Virus record (IMG/VR): IMGVR_UViG_3300049893_000724
Coordinates: 1 to 64,000 of that record
Origin: a virus
DNA: 64,000 nt
Reading direction: 5' to 3' (one strand)
Part shown: piece by piece, positions 1-8,925 of the stretch
How the letters are laid out: every line of letters starts with the position of its first letter
How positions within the stretch are numbered: position 1 is the stretch's first letter
Program-made: the position numbers and the translations under genes
The notes under the pieces: generated by a model
Databases searched by the model: none
What the model was told of the DNA's origin: nothing
Seen by the model: the letters and a program-made list of their open reading frames with translations, nothing else

Positions 1-1018
1 CGCCACCTGCGACAATGATATATCTTCCTACTGTTGAATCATAGACTCCAGTGGCTCCACCGCCACCTCCTCCACCACCAGACCAACCAGACCCACCAGC
101 TCCGCCTCCTCGTCCCCCAGATGCAACATCACTGGATCCAGGTCCACCATAAGCAGAGAAATTTCCGCTTCCACCACCATTACCACTTCTACCAATTCTA
201 AAGGTTAAAGTTCTTCCTCCAGGAGTTAATATAAAACGTCCAGCCCTACCATTAGCACCATTTCCACCTGGGCCACCGGCATCGCTACCACCATTCCCAC
301 CTCTTGCTCCAGCAAGAGTAACTTCAATATCTGTGGAGTCGGTTGGTAAATCTATTGAAGAATCACTAGTATAAGTGACATCTACTCTTGTTGCTGACGT
401 AATAGTTGTGATGACTCCATCATCAACAGCAACTCCATCTAGATACCATTGATAGGTTGAACCTTGAGTGAAATAAGTATCAGTCAGTCCACCATCAATA
501 GTAAAGGTAGTGTTTGTATTTGTTGCTACCGTTCTATTTGATGGTTGAGCAACAATTTCTAAAAGTGGATCAACAGTTAATGTTGCAATACTAGAGTTTG
601 CAGGTTCCAAAATTGCATTACCTGTTGATCTAGCACTTCCTACTGTGACTGCAACACCAGGTAATCCATAAGCAGAAGGTACATAATCTGCAGTAAGATA
701 AAACTGTCTTTGATTATCTGTTGGAGTGATAAGTCTTGATAATGTAAGTGTAGTAGTAGCAGTTCCAGTGACATAAGTGCTATCACTTAATGCGCCTACT
801 CCAACTTCATACCAACGATATGCAATGGATCCCGTATTTGTTGCTGTGTTTGCTACCGATCCAACAGTGATGAATGATGCTGTTGCAATACCAGTAAAAG
901 TAGCAATTCCACTTCCAGTTCCAGAAATAACACCAGTGGAAGCAACTCCTACTGGTTGTGTTGTAAATGATAATATAGGACCGTTAAGATCAAGTTTGGT
1001 CTGCTGACTATTATTCAT
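1..1018 (-). CDS. Tail-fibre/adhesin protein with Ig-like repeats and glycine-rich tip (3' end outside window)
   Basis: The reading frame is open from an ATG at 1018 to the left edge, so the C-terminus is missing; about 339 residues are visible. The first two thirds look like tandem Ig-like beta-sandwich repeats with YRWYEVG and YQWYLDG segments, the W in the usual core-strand position. After about residue 240 the chain becomes very glycine-rich (GGNGG, GGRGGG and a run of eight Gly near residues 312-320). This architecture is known from phage receptor-binding tips and glycine-rich adhesin domains. It lies 11 bases after the 1954-residue fibre gene and is probably co-transcribed with it. I infer a distal fibre or adhesin role; the exact receptor is unknown. 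The ATG is preceded by an AAGGTAGAG Shine-Dalgarno-like stretch. Confidence 0.7.
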   Translation of the reverse strand, partial: MNNSQQTKLDLNGPILSFTTQPVGVASTGVISGTGSGIATFTGIATASFITVGSVANTATNTGSIAYRWYEVGVGALSDSTYVTGTATTTLTLSRLITPTDNQRQFYLTADYVPSAYGLPGVAVTVGSARSTGNAILEPANSSIATLTVDPLLEIVAQPSNRTVATNTNTTFTIDGGLTDTYFTQGSTYQWYLDGVAVDDGVITTITSATRVDVTYTSDSSIDLPTDSTDIEVTLAGARGGNGGSDAGGPGGNGANGRAGRFILTPGGRTLTFRIGRSGNGGGSGNFSAYGGPGSSDVASGGRGGGAGGSGWSGGGGGGGGATGVYDSTVGRYIIVAGG

Positions 1019-1029
1019 AGTGCTCTACC

Positions 1030-4000
1030 TTAGTTAAAGTTTTGACCGACTACGACTCCATATAATCCAGAACTTGTAATATTTGTTCCATCAAAGGTCT
1101 TGAAGGAGTAAATATCAGTTCTATTCGCAACTGTTGTAACACCAGGTAATACACCACCTGCAGGCCAGTAAACTGGAATAGATATTCCACCAGAGTTCTT
1201 AAAGGTGTCAATACCAACGCTACGATTACCTGTAGAATCCTGATCAATTCTTAATGTGAACTGAGTTGAACCTGCAGGGGGATTGAGAACGATAAATTCG
1301 TTAATATTACCAGTTGCAGTGCAAATAAATGATTGTGCCTTGGATAAGTCTACAGTTGCGATACCAGCAGATACCGTGATGAAGTCTACGTTTTCACTAT
1401 AAGTCTTCAGTCTTGTATGACCTTCAATATCAAGTTTTGCTCTTGGAACTGATGTACCAATACCGACCAGACCACCAGTAGAAACAATTGCAGTTGAACT
1501 TGCACCAACATAAAGTGAAGTTGCAGTTACAACACCAGCAGTAATTCTACCTGATGAACTATTCAGATCATATGCACCTGTTGCAGTTAGAATTCCAGTT
1601 ACAAATACATTGTTTGCGGTGATAACCCCTACAAACTTTGCTTCACCATTGACATAGAGAGTTGTTGATGCAGTTCCAATTAGTCCAACTTCAAGATTAA
1701 ATCTAGGAACTGATGTACCAACTCCAACATTATTCAGTGTAGTGTTATAAATTCCACCAGTAATATTAGTCCAACCAGTTGCGCTTGCATTTAGAGATGT
1801 TAATGCACTACCATCACCAACGAAAGCAGTAGCATAACACGTACCAATGATATTTGTGCTACCATTGACGTGCAACTTAAAGTTGTTTGCTGTAGTTCCA
1901 ATACCTACACCACCATTTCCATCAACAGAGAACTGGGTTGTTCCAGAACCAACCAGAAGTTTTGCAGTTCCTGGCGAAGTGGTTGCAATTCCAACTTGAT
2001 CAAAAAGACCAATGTTGAGTGTCTTGGAAAGGCTAATAGGACCAAAACGATACCAATCATTGTTAGTGGTGTAAATCCAACCAACATAACCACCCGCAGT
2101 TGGGTTGTCTAGGTATACAATGTCTCCTGGGTTTCCTGCAAGTGCTGGTGTTGCAATACCAACAGTATACTTTCTAGAAACTGTCGAATCACCTTGTAAG
2201 AACAGGGAGAATGCTTCAATACCTTTTGTTGAGGTTGATGTGAGTTTGTTACTGAAAATAACAGGTCCATTAAATTCAGATGTTGCTTTACCATCACTCC
2301 CACCTTCAACACGAATTGAACGTCCAAAGGATCCTTCGATTGGATTAATAACATTCAGTCCTTGTTGTGCTCCAATGTCTTCTCCAGTGATGGTTTGAAT
2401 AGGGGTATCAAAGATTTCTTCCAATCCAGTGATGGAACTCATCTTCTTATTACCGGAGTATGAAATACCCTTATCATTCATACCAGTGTAGAAGTTGATA
2501 CCTCCATTCTTTCTGGTTGATTGTGCAAGAAGTTCTTCCTGAGCAGAGATTTGACGATCCTGCTTATCTGGGAATGCAGTTGAGTAATTACCAGGACCAA
2601 ATCCAACATATTCAAAGGTATGACCTGATGCACGAATAATGGAGTGTCTTCTTAATTCAACTGGTTTGACATCAATCTTTCTAACAACCGTTCCTGCAAT
2701 ATGAGTTGTTGCTTTAGAACCAAGAACACCACGAAATACGGTGATTGGGTTCGTAGCACCAGTGATGCTGCTTGTTGATGTGGTTGTCTTGATTCTCACA
2801 ATCTCATCATCAATCATCAAGTAATCACCAATGTTCACATCCAAGTTAGCAACTGATGTGATATTGATTTGATCAGTCGTTGCATTGATAACTGGACTTG
2901 CAAGTGTGGTAGTAATACCAGCATAAATCGTGGTCATTCTACCATTCAAGTTTTCATTATCAACTGTGATAACGCCATCATTTGAAGTTACACCTTCACG
3001 ATATGCAAAGAGTGTTCCAGTTGCTGATGGAGCATTTGTAGAAACTCCAACATTTATTTTAAATGAGGTGAGACTTACATTTTCAGTAACAACGAAGTCA
3101 CCAGTGTAGATACTTTGATTTGCACCAACGACACGAACCTTACTGTCTACCTTCAGTCCGTGATTGTTTGATGTAGTGACTGTTGCAATACCAGTTGTAT
3201 TATCATAACTAAAAGCATTGATACGAAGTGCTTCGCCAGTCAGATAGACATAAGCAGTTGCAGTGTCTGTTGCGCCAATACCAGTTGTATTACCTGTTCC
3301 TACGGTAGAAGTTGATGTAACAGTGAAACTCTTTGCTGCACCAACAGAAACATTCGTAATTCTGTAAACATTATTGTAAGATACATTGGTTTCTGATGAT
3401 ACGCCAGCAATTCTAACAACATCACCGACATTATTATAGATGCCAGATACAGTTACAACTGCTTGTGAATATCCCGTTGTTGTACCAACACCAACGACTG
3501 CAAGAGTATTGCCAATACCATAAGCAGATCCACCATCCATAATCTTTACATCAGTGATGGTTCCTGACCCATTCACTGTGATTTTTGCTGTTGCGTGTTG
3601 TCCAGTGGTTGAACCAGCAAATCCTACAAGTCTTGCATTATAGATATTGCCAGCAGTGCCTGAGCCATAACCAGCACCTGCAGTTGTAAGAGTTAGTCTG
3701 GTAATTCTATTCAGTCCATGATCAATGTTTGTATTAATCGTGTGTGCAATACCACTGGTACTGGAAATAATATCAGTAACACCAACACCAATATCAGTAT
3801 CTCTTAAAAACTTGGAGATTGTTTCTTTGGTGATGCTATTACGAACATCATTAACTACAACTTCACCAATCAGAGATGATGATGCAGAACAAATTGTTTC
3901 ATCTGGATCTGATTCTGGATTATCACGGTTAATTTGTGGGTAAAGTTCTTTAACTGGTTGAGAGAACTTTTCACTTGTAAATGGATTGATTGTTGGACTA

Positions 4001-6894
4001 TTTGAAGCATTTAGGATTGTGAGGTAGTAGATACCATCTTGCTGGCCTGCGACATATTTTTGTGCTTCTTGGTTTCTATAAACATAGTAAGTATCCTTGT
4101 ACTGCTTTCTCTTAAAGTATGGAAGAGAGGTTGTTCTAGCACTGGTATCATTTGTAAAGGTTCCGGGATCAGTGTTTAGTCCAACAGTAAATTCTTTTGC
4201 GCTACTTACACCAACGACAGTATAATTTCTATTGAAACCAGTATTTGCAACACCAGTTGTATTATTGGTACTCTTGATGTTAACTAGTTCAACTTGTGAT
4301 CCAACAGATAGATTATGCGGAAGTTCTGTTGTAATCTTTGCGGTGTTTGATGACCACTGTGCGTTTGCAACAAACCTAAAGTTTCTCTGTTGGTTTACAC
4401 TACTGAGAGACCCACTTCCAAAGTAAGTTTGAATTTCTCCATCCGTTGATCCAATTGAAGTGTTGGACTCTTGCAGAATAAATGCATCAACTGGAGGTCT
4501 TGCAACTACAGATCCAGTGTTTTTTGGAATAACATATCTAATTCTGTAGAGAGTATCAGTCGATGTGCGATTATCTGGTCTACGCTTGATGTATGTTCTA
4601 GGAGTCGCTGCGCCAAGAGCAGTAGAACCAAGTCCTACAACAGTTGAATAGATGGTATTATCTGTTGCAGCAGTTGATACCTTAATATACCACTGACTGT
4701 TAGTGCTATCGTATTGAACAGGGTGGCCAATATCACCGGAGTTTTTATCAGCAACACGACTTACAACTGACAAAACTCCACCTTTATCGTTAATGGTAAT
4801 TGCATTAGTGGAAACTGTTGAGTCACTTTCAGTCTTTGCAAGTTTCAGTTGACTTGAAGTGAGTGTACCATCAACGGTGTTGGTAATTGCATAATATACT
4901 ATATTTGGAGATAATCCATCAGGTAACTGTCCATTATCACTGAGTACCCGAACAGATTCGCCGCTGAAAAATGTATGAGCACTGGTAAGGTTGAGTGTAT
5001 TGCTGTTTGATACACTATTCGCAGTTCCAACACGACCAACAATGAACTTCTTCTCAGAGCTGGACTGTGATCCAGGCATTACAATACGAGCACTGTATTC
5101 TGATACAGACCCACCAGAAGAAACAAGAACTTTCAGCGTATCATTCTCTCTTGCACCAATACGATATCCTTCCAGTACATTCTCTGGTGGAATGTCTGAG
5201 TTTGTTTGATTATAGAGATAAAGATGTCCAGTTGATGCAACACCAACGGTTTTGTTTACATCAATTGCATTAAATTCAATTGCAGTTTCAGTAAGAGGTA
5301 ATTCCTTAGGTGGAATAATGTGAGTGATATATCCTAGATCATCTTGAGGAAATGCATCTTTACGGAAACCTGTTGCAACCAGTGCTTTTGCACCAAAGTT
5401 GGAGTTGGAGTTTGTAACAGACTGATCGCCACCACTATCGGTTGAGAAATGTTCTGCATAACCGATAGCAAAAATTGAAACGTTCTGAATAAACGCTTCA
5501 TTAATTGTCTTAATATGGAAGTTACGATAAGTTGGTTTAAAAATTGCTCTAGAATTATTGCTTATTGTTTCATTTCCAGGTTTTGTGTTATCATCGTATT
5601 CGCCTGTTGCTGAGTTATAAACAACAAATGCCTTGTCATCTTTTTGAAGACCGATACCCGTAAATTGGGCAATAACCATAGACTTAAATCCACTGGCCTT
5701 ATCACCATCAGCAAGAACGCCACACATACCAAATACGGAGCGCAGTGAGATGTTGAAGATGTATGGCGATGCTGACGTAACTGTATCTGATGAGAGTGTT
5801 AATGATGCACTAGTAACGCTTGGAAGTGCAACTGTTGGGGTGTTTTGAACTTGATACTTGAAGTTTGTATCATCAACTCTTTCAGTAACAACAAACTGAC
5901 CATTGTAAGTAGACTCTGATACATTACGGATACGGAATGCAGTATCAACATCTAAACCACTGACTGTGGATGCAGTAGTAACAGTAATGGTTGTTGTTGC
6001 AGTGACACCATCGCCAGATCTGATACTGGTGATTCCTACTTCACCTCCAGTAGGACCAACAATACGATATTCATCAATCTTTGCCTGAATGTCTAAACCA
6101 GAGCTTGGATAGTCTGGTTCAATCGCACGGCCAGAAGATTGTCCATAAGCAAGACCAACCTTCTCATAATACATATCCAGATCAGTACGATCTGTTGAAT
6201 AGTTAGTGATAAATGCATCATTGATGAAGACATCATTTACTCCATCAGCATATTCAAAGCAAGTCAGTTTATGATGAGAAAAGTTAGGAACAAATAGATT
6301 TGAAGTATAATCAATATAGCACTGACCATTTGGATCAGCATCAAACATAGAAAACTGCCAGAAGTAGCACCCACCAGTTACACGGAAAATTGTAGATCTA
6401 GCGATATTATCATTTGTTGGATCTGGAACATACTTCGGACGAATCTTTGTTTTGCGAAGATCCAGACCAACGATTGAAGTACCACGAGGAACAATGACCC
6501 CACCGTGAATACTGTTTAGCTTATAGAGAGCATTATTTGAAGTCGTTAAATCAAAGTTACTTGTTAAATCAAAAGCAGGAAAATCGTTTGATGTAGTTCC
6601 ATTTCTTAATTTAAAATTACTTAAACCGTCAGGAATCCATCCAGGACGGTTATCAACTAGGTGATCCCCAGGATAAAGAAGAATGGTAGTCTTTCCAAAT
6701 CTATCATTATTCAGCCCTCTTTGATATGAAAATCTAGATGCCTCTATCAGTGCTCTCTGAATCGTTTTGAAAGGACGTGTCAGTGAGTTACCTTGGTTTT
6801 CAATAGAGTCTGTTGCATCAAGAGAGTTTGGATCAACGTAGATGATTGTACCACGAACTGATTTCAGAAAATTATCTAATCTGGAGAGACCCAT
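1030..6894 (-). CDS. Large virion tail-fibre-like structural protein (1954 aa)
   Basis: This is a very long structural protein of the kind found in T4-like cyanophage tail regions. The N-terminus has a right-handed beta-helix signature: IIYVDPNSLDATD followed by PFKTIQRALIEAS and ILLYPGDH, like DUF1565 or pectate-lyase-type folds. The middle contains several beta-sandwich repeats with pattern HGL(x)VxSxVRVxG...YxGxFVVTE, seen at least three times. The C-terminal 350 residues carry the tail-fibre repeat VGIGTxxPxxKL several times (for example VGIATTSPGTAKLLVG and VGIGTSVPRAKLDIEG). No chaperone peptidase domain is seen at the end. A GATAAATA late-promoter motif lies 32 bases upstream. The assignment to the virion is firm; the exact fibre is inferred. 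Confidence 0.85.
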   Translation of the reverse strand: MGLSRLDNFLKSVRGTIIYVDPNSLDATDSIENQGNSLTRPFKTIQRALIEASRFSYQRGLNNDRFGKTTILLYPGDHLVDNRPGWIPDGLSNFKLRNGTTSNDFPAFDLTSNFDLTTSNNALYKLNSIHGGVIVPRGTSIVGLDLRKTKIRPKYVPDPTNDNIARSTIFRVTGGCYFWQFSMFDADPNGQCYIDYTSNLFVPNFSHHKLTCFEYADGVNDVFINDAFITNYSTDRTDLDMYYEKVGLAYGQSSGRAIEPDYPSSGLDIQAKIDEYRIVGPTGGEVGITSIRSGDGVTATTTITVTTASTVSGLDVDTAFRIRNVSESTYNGQFVVTERVDDTNFKYQVQNTPTVALPSVTSASLTLSSDTVTSASPYIFNISLRSVFGMCGVLADGDKASGFKSMVIAQFTGIGLQKDDKAFVVYNSATGEYDDNTKPGNETISNNSRAIFKPTYRNFHIKTINEAFIQNVSIFAIGYAEHFSTDSGGDQSVTNSNSNFGAKALVATGFRKDAFPQDDLGYITHIIPPKELPLTETAIEFNAIDVNKTVGVASTGHLYLYNQTNSDIPPENVLEGYRIGARENDTLKVLVSSGGSVSEYSARIVMPGSQSSSEKKFIVGRVGTANSVSNSNTLNLTSAHTFFSGESVRVLSDNGQLPDGLSPNIVYYAITNTVDGTLTSSQLKLAKTESDSTVSTNAITINDKGGVLSVVSRVADKNSGDIGHPVQYDSTNSQWYIKVSTAATDNTIYSTVVGLGSTALGAATPRTYIKRRPDNRTSTDTLYRIRYVIPKNTGSVVARPPVDAFILQESNTSIGSTDGEIQTYFGSGSLSSVNQQRNFRFVANAQWSSNTAKITTELPHNLSVGSQVELVNIKSTNNTTGVANTGFNRNYTVVGVSSAKEFTVGLNTDPGTFTNDTSARTTSLPYFKRKQYKDTYYVYRNQEAQKYVAGQQDGIYYLTILNASNSPTINPFTSEKFSQPVKELYPQINRDNPESDPDETICSASSSLIGEVVVNDVRNSITKETISKFLRDTDIGVGVTDIISSTSGIAHTINTNIDHGLNRITRLTLTTAGAGYGSGTAGNIYNARLVGFAGSTTGQHATAKITVNGSGTITDVKIMDGGSAYGIGNTLAVVGVGTTTGYSQAVVTVSGIYNNVGDVVRIAGVSSETNVSYNNVYRITNVSVGAAKSFTVTSTSTVGTGNTTGIGATDTATAYVYLTGEALRINAFSYDNTTGIATVTTSNNHGLKVDSKVRVVGANQSIYTGDFVVTENVSLTSFKINVGVSTNAPSATGTLFAYREGVTSNDGVITVDNENLNGRMTTIYAGITTTLASPVINATTDQINITSVANLDVNIGDYLMIDDEIVRIKTTTSTSSITGATNPITVFRGVLGSKATTHIAGTVVRKIDVKPVELRRHSIIRASGHTFEYVGFGPGNYSTAFPDKQDRQISAQEELLAQSTRKNGGINFYTGMNDKGISYSGNKKMSSITGLEEIFDTPIQTITGEDIGAQQGLNVINPIEGSFGRSIRVEGGSDGKATSEFNGPVIFSNKLTSTSTKGIEAFSLFLQGDSTVSRKYTVGIATPALAGNPGDIVYLDNPTAGGYVGWIYTTNNDWYRFGPISLSKTLNIGLFDQVGIATTSPGTAKLLVGSGTTQFSVDGNGGVGIGTTANNFKLHVNGSTNIIGTCYATAFVGDGSALTSLNASATGWTNITGGIYNTTLNNVGVGTSVPRFNLEVGLIGTASTTLYVNGEAKFVGVITANNVFVTGILTATGAYDLNSSSGRITAGVVTATSLYVGASSTAIVSTGGLVGIGTSVPRAKLDIEGHTRLKTYSENVDFITVSAGIATVDLSKAQSFICTATGNINEFIVLNPPAGSTQFTLRIDQDSTGNRSVGIDTFKNSGGISIPVYWPAGGVLPGVTTVANRTDIYSFKTFDGTNITSSGLYGVVVGQNFN

Positions 6895-6925
6895 CTTATT
6901 AGTGCTTATAGTTTCCGTTATGGAT

Positions 6926-6933
6926 TATTTATC
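6926..6933 (-). promoter_or_regulatory. Late promoter motif GATAAATA for the 1954-aa fibre gene
   Basis: The minus strand reads GATAAATA, matching the T4-type late -10 element NATAAATA used by gp55/gp33-dependent transcription. It lies 32 bases before the ATG at 6894 and directly after a hairpin, so the fibre gene can start its own transcript. Confidence 0.6.
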
Positions 6934-6940
6934 ATACAAC

Positions 6941-6962
6941 AAAACCCCCCGAAGGAGGTTTT
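6941..6962 (-). terminator. Intrinsic terminator-like hairpin after the Mom-like gene
   Basis: The AAAACC and GGTTTT arms, plus an inner CC/GG pair around one mismatch, form an imperfect stem with a short loop. On the minus strand it is followed by TTTTGTTG. It sits between the stop at 7007 and the late promoter at 6926-6933, so it would separate the two transcripts. Confidence 0.5.
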
Positions 6963-7006
6963 GAAGCACACGGAAGGGGTTTGGTTTGAGTATCGCCTTC
7001 TTTATT

Positions 7007-7615
7007 TTACCACGATTGTTCTTCCCACGTCAACCTTTTTTTCAACTCTTTATCAAACACCATCAAATATCTATGCTTTCTACTTCGGTCCTTCCATTCA
7101 CCATCTTCACCCTTTATTTTTCCACGAGAGTGTTTAGTTCCGTCTGAATAGTAGAAATCTTTTTTTCTATCCGTGAGACCGTAATATTTAAAGTTGCAAG
7201 CACGATAGATTGTACCAGAATGGAAATCGTTATCAGCATAAGAGAGGATTGCTTTAACTTCAGTATCTCTCCGAAGTTGTCTAATCGCTTTTGAAACAAA
7301 CCAAGAAGTGATGTTATATTCACTAGATTGTGTATCAGGTCTGATGCATAATCTGGAGAGTTCGAATAGTCCTTGTTGTTCGTGTCTTTCAAGTTCAAAT
7401 GCTCCTTTCGCAATTTCAGGTACAGGTAATCCAGTAAAAATACAAACTCCTAAAACACCACCAATATTCAGTGGAGAGAAGTCATTGTGTTTGAATAATC
7501 CATAATTATAACCAGACTTAAATCCTTTTGATAAGTCTTTTAGGTAATGATATTGAAGTAGAAGGTCTTCTGCTTGTTTTTTAGAAACTTTATCAATATA
7601 AAAATCAGACTTCAC
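7007..7615 (-). CDS. Mom-like DNA-modification protein (GNAT-fold family), 202 aa
   Basis: The sequence matches the phage Mu Mom family, GNAT-related proteins that modify adenine in phage DNA and protect it from restriction. Visible signatures in order: FELSRL near residue 93, an N-x-x-S-W-F segment, ILSYAD followed by HSGTIYRACNFKYYG, and then DGTKHSRG near the end. These correspond to the ELxRL, SYAD, HxGTIYxAxNW and DGxxHxR blocks of Mom. The length is close to that of Mu Mom. The start is GTG, with AAAGG just before it, because the next in-frame Met is far inside. The gene overlaps by 11 bases with a small upstream gene and ends in front of a hairpin. The fold family is well supported; the actual modification chemistry is inferred, since the family can diverge. 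Confidence 0.75.
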   Translation of the reverse strand: MKSDFYIDKVSKKQAEDLLLQYHYLKDLSKGFKSGYNYGLFKHNDFSPLNIGGVLGVCIFTGLPVPEIAKGAFELERHEQQGLFELSRLCIRPDTQSSEYNITSWFVSKAIRQLRRDTEVKAILSYADNDFHSGTIYRACNFKYYGLTDRKKDFYYSDGTKHSRGKIKGEDGEWKDRSRKHRYLMVFDKELKKRLTWEEQSW

Positions 7616-7775
7616 CTTTACTCAACATATATTCTACAGTATTTGCTACGTCATTCATAGCATCACGAAGATTTGGTTGCTGTCCTGATTCTTGCCTAAC
7701 AACAGGACGCACATCATCACACAAAGTCCATCGCCACTGCCCCATATCTTTACACCACCAAAGATTAATTTTCAT
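7605..7775 (-). CDS. Small conserved-looking protein, 56 aa
   Basis: The frame begins MKINLWWCKDMGQWRW and ends at a TGA inside the start of the Mom-like gene (11-base overlap). The N-terminus is unusually rich in tryptophan (four Trp in the first 16 residues) and the rest is an amphipathic stretch ending VEYMLSKGEV. I do not recognise a named family. Overlaps on both sides place it in a three-gene translationally coupled set with the Mom-like gene. The function is unknown; it could be a helper or regulator of the Mom-like protein, but nothing in the sequence proves that. Confidence 0.6.
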   Translation of the reverse strand: MKINLWWCKDMGQWRWTLCDDVRPVVRQESGQQPNLRDAMNDVANTVEYMLSKGEV

Positions 7776-7923
7776 TTTTGAAATACTCCAATTTTACCCA
7801 ATTAAGAAGAGTGTTATAAGAATAAATTGCTGCTTCATTGCAGTTATTCTTTTTCATATCCTCAATATAAAATTCTAGTGCTTCTATCACCATTTGGCGA
7901 TCTTTTTGTGATATTAATGACAT
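7765..7923 (-). CDS. Small hypothetical protein, 52 aa
   Basis: The frame begins MSLISQKDRQMVIEALEFY and is largely helical and polar, with no transmembrane segment or cysteine pair motif. It ends 11 bases into the next small gene, the same overlap length seen at the following junction. That repeated overlap, and the lack of any other frame here, are the main support. No clear Shine-Dalgarno is seen. It lies directly after tRNA-Thr in the direction of transcription. The function is unknown. Confidence 0.5.
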   Translation of the reverse strand: MSLISQKDRQMVIEALEFYIEDMKKNNCNEAAIYSYNTLLNWVKLEYFKNEN

Positions 7924-7942
7924 TTTGGAGTATTAGAACTCA

Positions 7943-8014
7943 AGCCCCCGATCCGATTTGAACGGACGACCGACGGTTTACAAAACCGTTGCTCTACCAC
8001 TGAGCTACAAGGGC
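7943..8014 (-). tRNA. tRNA-Thr (anticodon TGT)
   Basis: The minus strand folds as a full cloverleaf of 72 bases. The acceptor stem is GCCCTTG with CGGGGGC. The D arm contains AGCTCAGTGGTAGAGC. The anticodon arm is ACGGT-TTTGTAA-ACCGT with anticodon TGT. The T arm is GTCCG-TTCAAAT-CGGAT and the discriminator base is T. CCA is not encoded. It decodes ACA, an AT-ending codon that is common in these phage genes. Confidence 0.93.
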
Positions 8015-8015
8015 A

Positions 8016-8285
8016 TTAATCTTGAGGTAGCATTTCTGGATTTTCCAGTTCAACGTCGAACATAAGAGGATGACACTGTTCATCAATCAAATAGAATGAT
8101 GTTCTGTATAAATCTTCTGGTTCGTATCTACGTTCTTTATCTGCTGCTTCAAGTAGTTCCAAATCGTACAAATGACTTTCTGGAACGTCATCAAAAGTGA
8201 ATGGAACGCCTTCTATAAAATACATTAGAACAAGTTCTGTTCCCTTATTGTACCAAACATATCTGGCATCAATGCGGTATTTCAT
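8016..8285 (-). CDS. Hypothetical protein, 89 aa
   Basis: The frame begins MKYRIDARYVWYNKGTELVL and ends two bases before the 5' end of tRNA-Thr. The product is acidic, with alternating hydrophobic residues that suggest a small beta-rich fold followed by a helix (LYDLELLEAADKERRYEP). There is no signal peptide, membrane segment or catalytic motif. It sits between two tRNA genes, a common place for small accessory genes in T4-like phages. I do not recognise the family. Confidence 0.6.
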   Translation of the reverse strand: MKYRIDARYVWYNKGTELVLMYFIEGVPFTFDDVPESHLYDLELLEAADKERRYEPEDLYRTSFYLIDEQCHPLMFDVELENPEMLPQD

Positions 8286-8333
8286 AGGACATTTCCTACT
8301 TTTGATTATTTAGAGGTTGATTAAAACCCCTAA

Positions 8334-8417
8334 TAGGGCGAGGGGGACTTGAACCCCCACGGGATTACTCCCAACAGATTTTAAGTCTGGTGTGTCTACC
8401 ACTTCCACCACCGCCCC
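8334..8417 (-). tRNA. tRNA-Leu (anticodon TAA)
   Basis: The minus strand forms an 84-base class II tRNA with a long variable arm. The acceptor is GGGGCGG with TCGCCCT, using two terminal G-U pairs. The anticodon loop CTTAAAA gives TAA. The T arm GGGGG-TTCAAGT-CCCCC is perfect and the discriminator is A. The anticodon stem has one mismatch at its outer pair. It decodes TTA, the AT-rich leucine codon. CCA is not encoded. Confidence 0.9.
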
Positions 8418-8423
8418 AAAAAA

Positions 8424-8630
8424 TCACGCTTGATACGTGATAGGATTATACTTGAGATATTCCCAAAATGTCAATTTCATCTCTTTTTGTGACATTCCAC
8501 AATGTTTTGCTGCTTGAGGCAAATTCCACTTTGCAGAGAAAAGTGCTTCATTTGCCTCTTTTACGTTTTCTGGAGTGGTTTTGACTGGATCGTCCTTAAG
8601 GGTTTTATATGAGATTTTGTATAAATTCAT
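8424..8630 (-). CDS. Small protein with helix-turn-helix-like segment, 68 aa
   Basis: The C-terminal half, from about residue 30, reads like a helix-turn-helix: ALFSAKWNLPQAAKHCGMS followed by QKEMKLTFWEYLKYNP. The LPQAAKHCGMSQKEM segment resembles a turn and recognition helix. I infer a small DNA-binding protein, but there is no proof. It lies just upstream of tRNA-Leu in transcription order and downstream of another small gene. The ATG is clear; no other frame competes. Confidence 0.6.
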   Translation of the reverse strand: MNLYKISYKTLKDDPVKTTPENVKEANEALFSAKWNLPQAAKHCGMSQKEMKLTFWEYLKYNPITYQA

Positions 8631-8692
8631 ACTTTTGAAAAAGTATCGCGTGAGAAAATTTTGCCGGGATTTTTTCCCCCAGAAAATGAAAC

Positions 8693-8875
8693 TTAAAGTG
8701 GATTTGCGTATGAGAGAGTGCTTTCATCCACGGTAGCACGAACGAACTCTAGCACATTCATAAACTCTTCAACCGTATCACACGACACTTGCTTCTCTGC
8801 ACCTTCATTAGAATACAAATACACGGTTCGCTTCACAGGATCAACCACGCAGCGTGTCAGGTACTCATCTTGCAT
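8693..8875 (-). CDS. Small hypothetical protein, 60 aa
   Basis: The frame begins MQDEYLTRCVVDPVKRTVYL and has a simple beta-rich pattern (VYLYSNEGAEKQVSCDTVEEF) followed by one helix. There is no membrane segment and no named motif. It is separated by 50 bases from the fibre-like gene upstream and by 62 bases from the next small gene. I do not recognise a function. Confidence 0.6.
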   Translation of the reverse strand: MQDEYLTRCVVDPVKRTVYLYSNEGAEKQVSCDTVEEFMNVLEFVRATVDESTLSYANPL

Positions 8876-8925
8876 TGGTTCGTTTGTTGATTACTGGTCT
8901 AGTATAGCAGGATCAAACACCCAAG

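Noticed and set aside
7943-8417. tRNA genes as phage integration sites with a nearby integrase
   Set aside because: No integrase, no repeat of the tRNA 3' ends elsewhere in the window, and T4-like phages are lytic.
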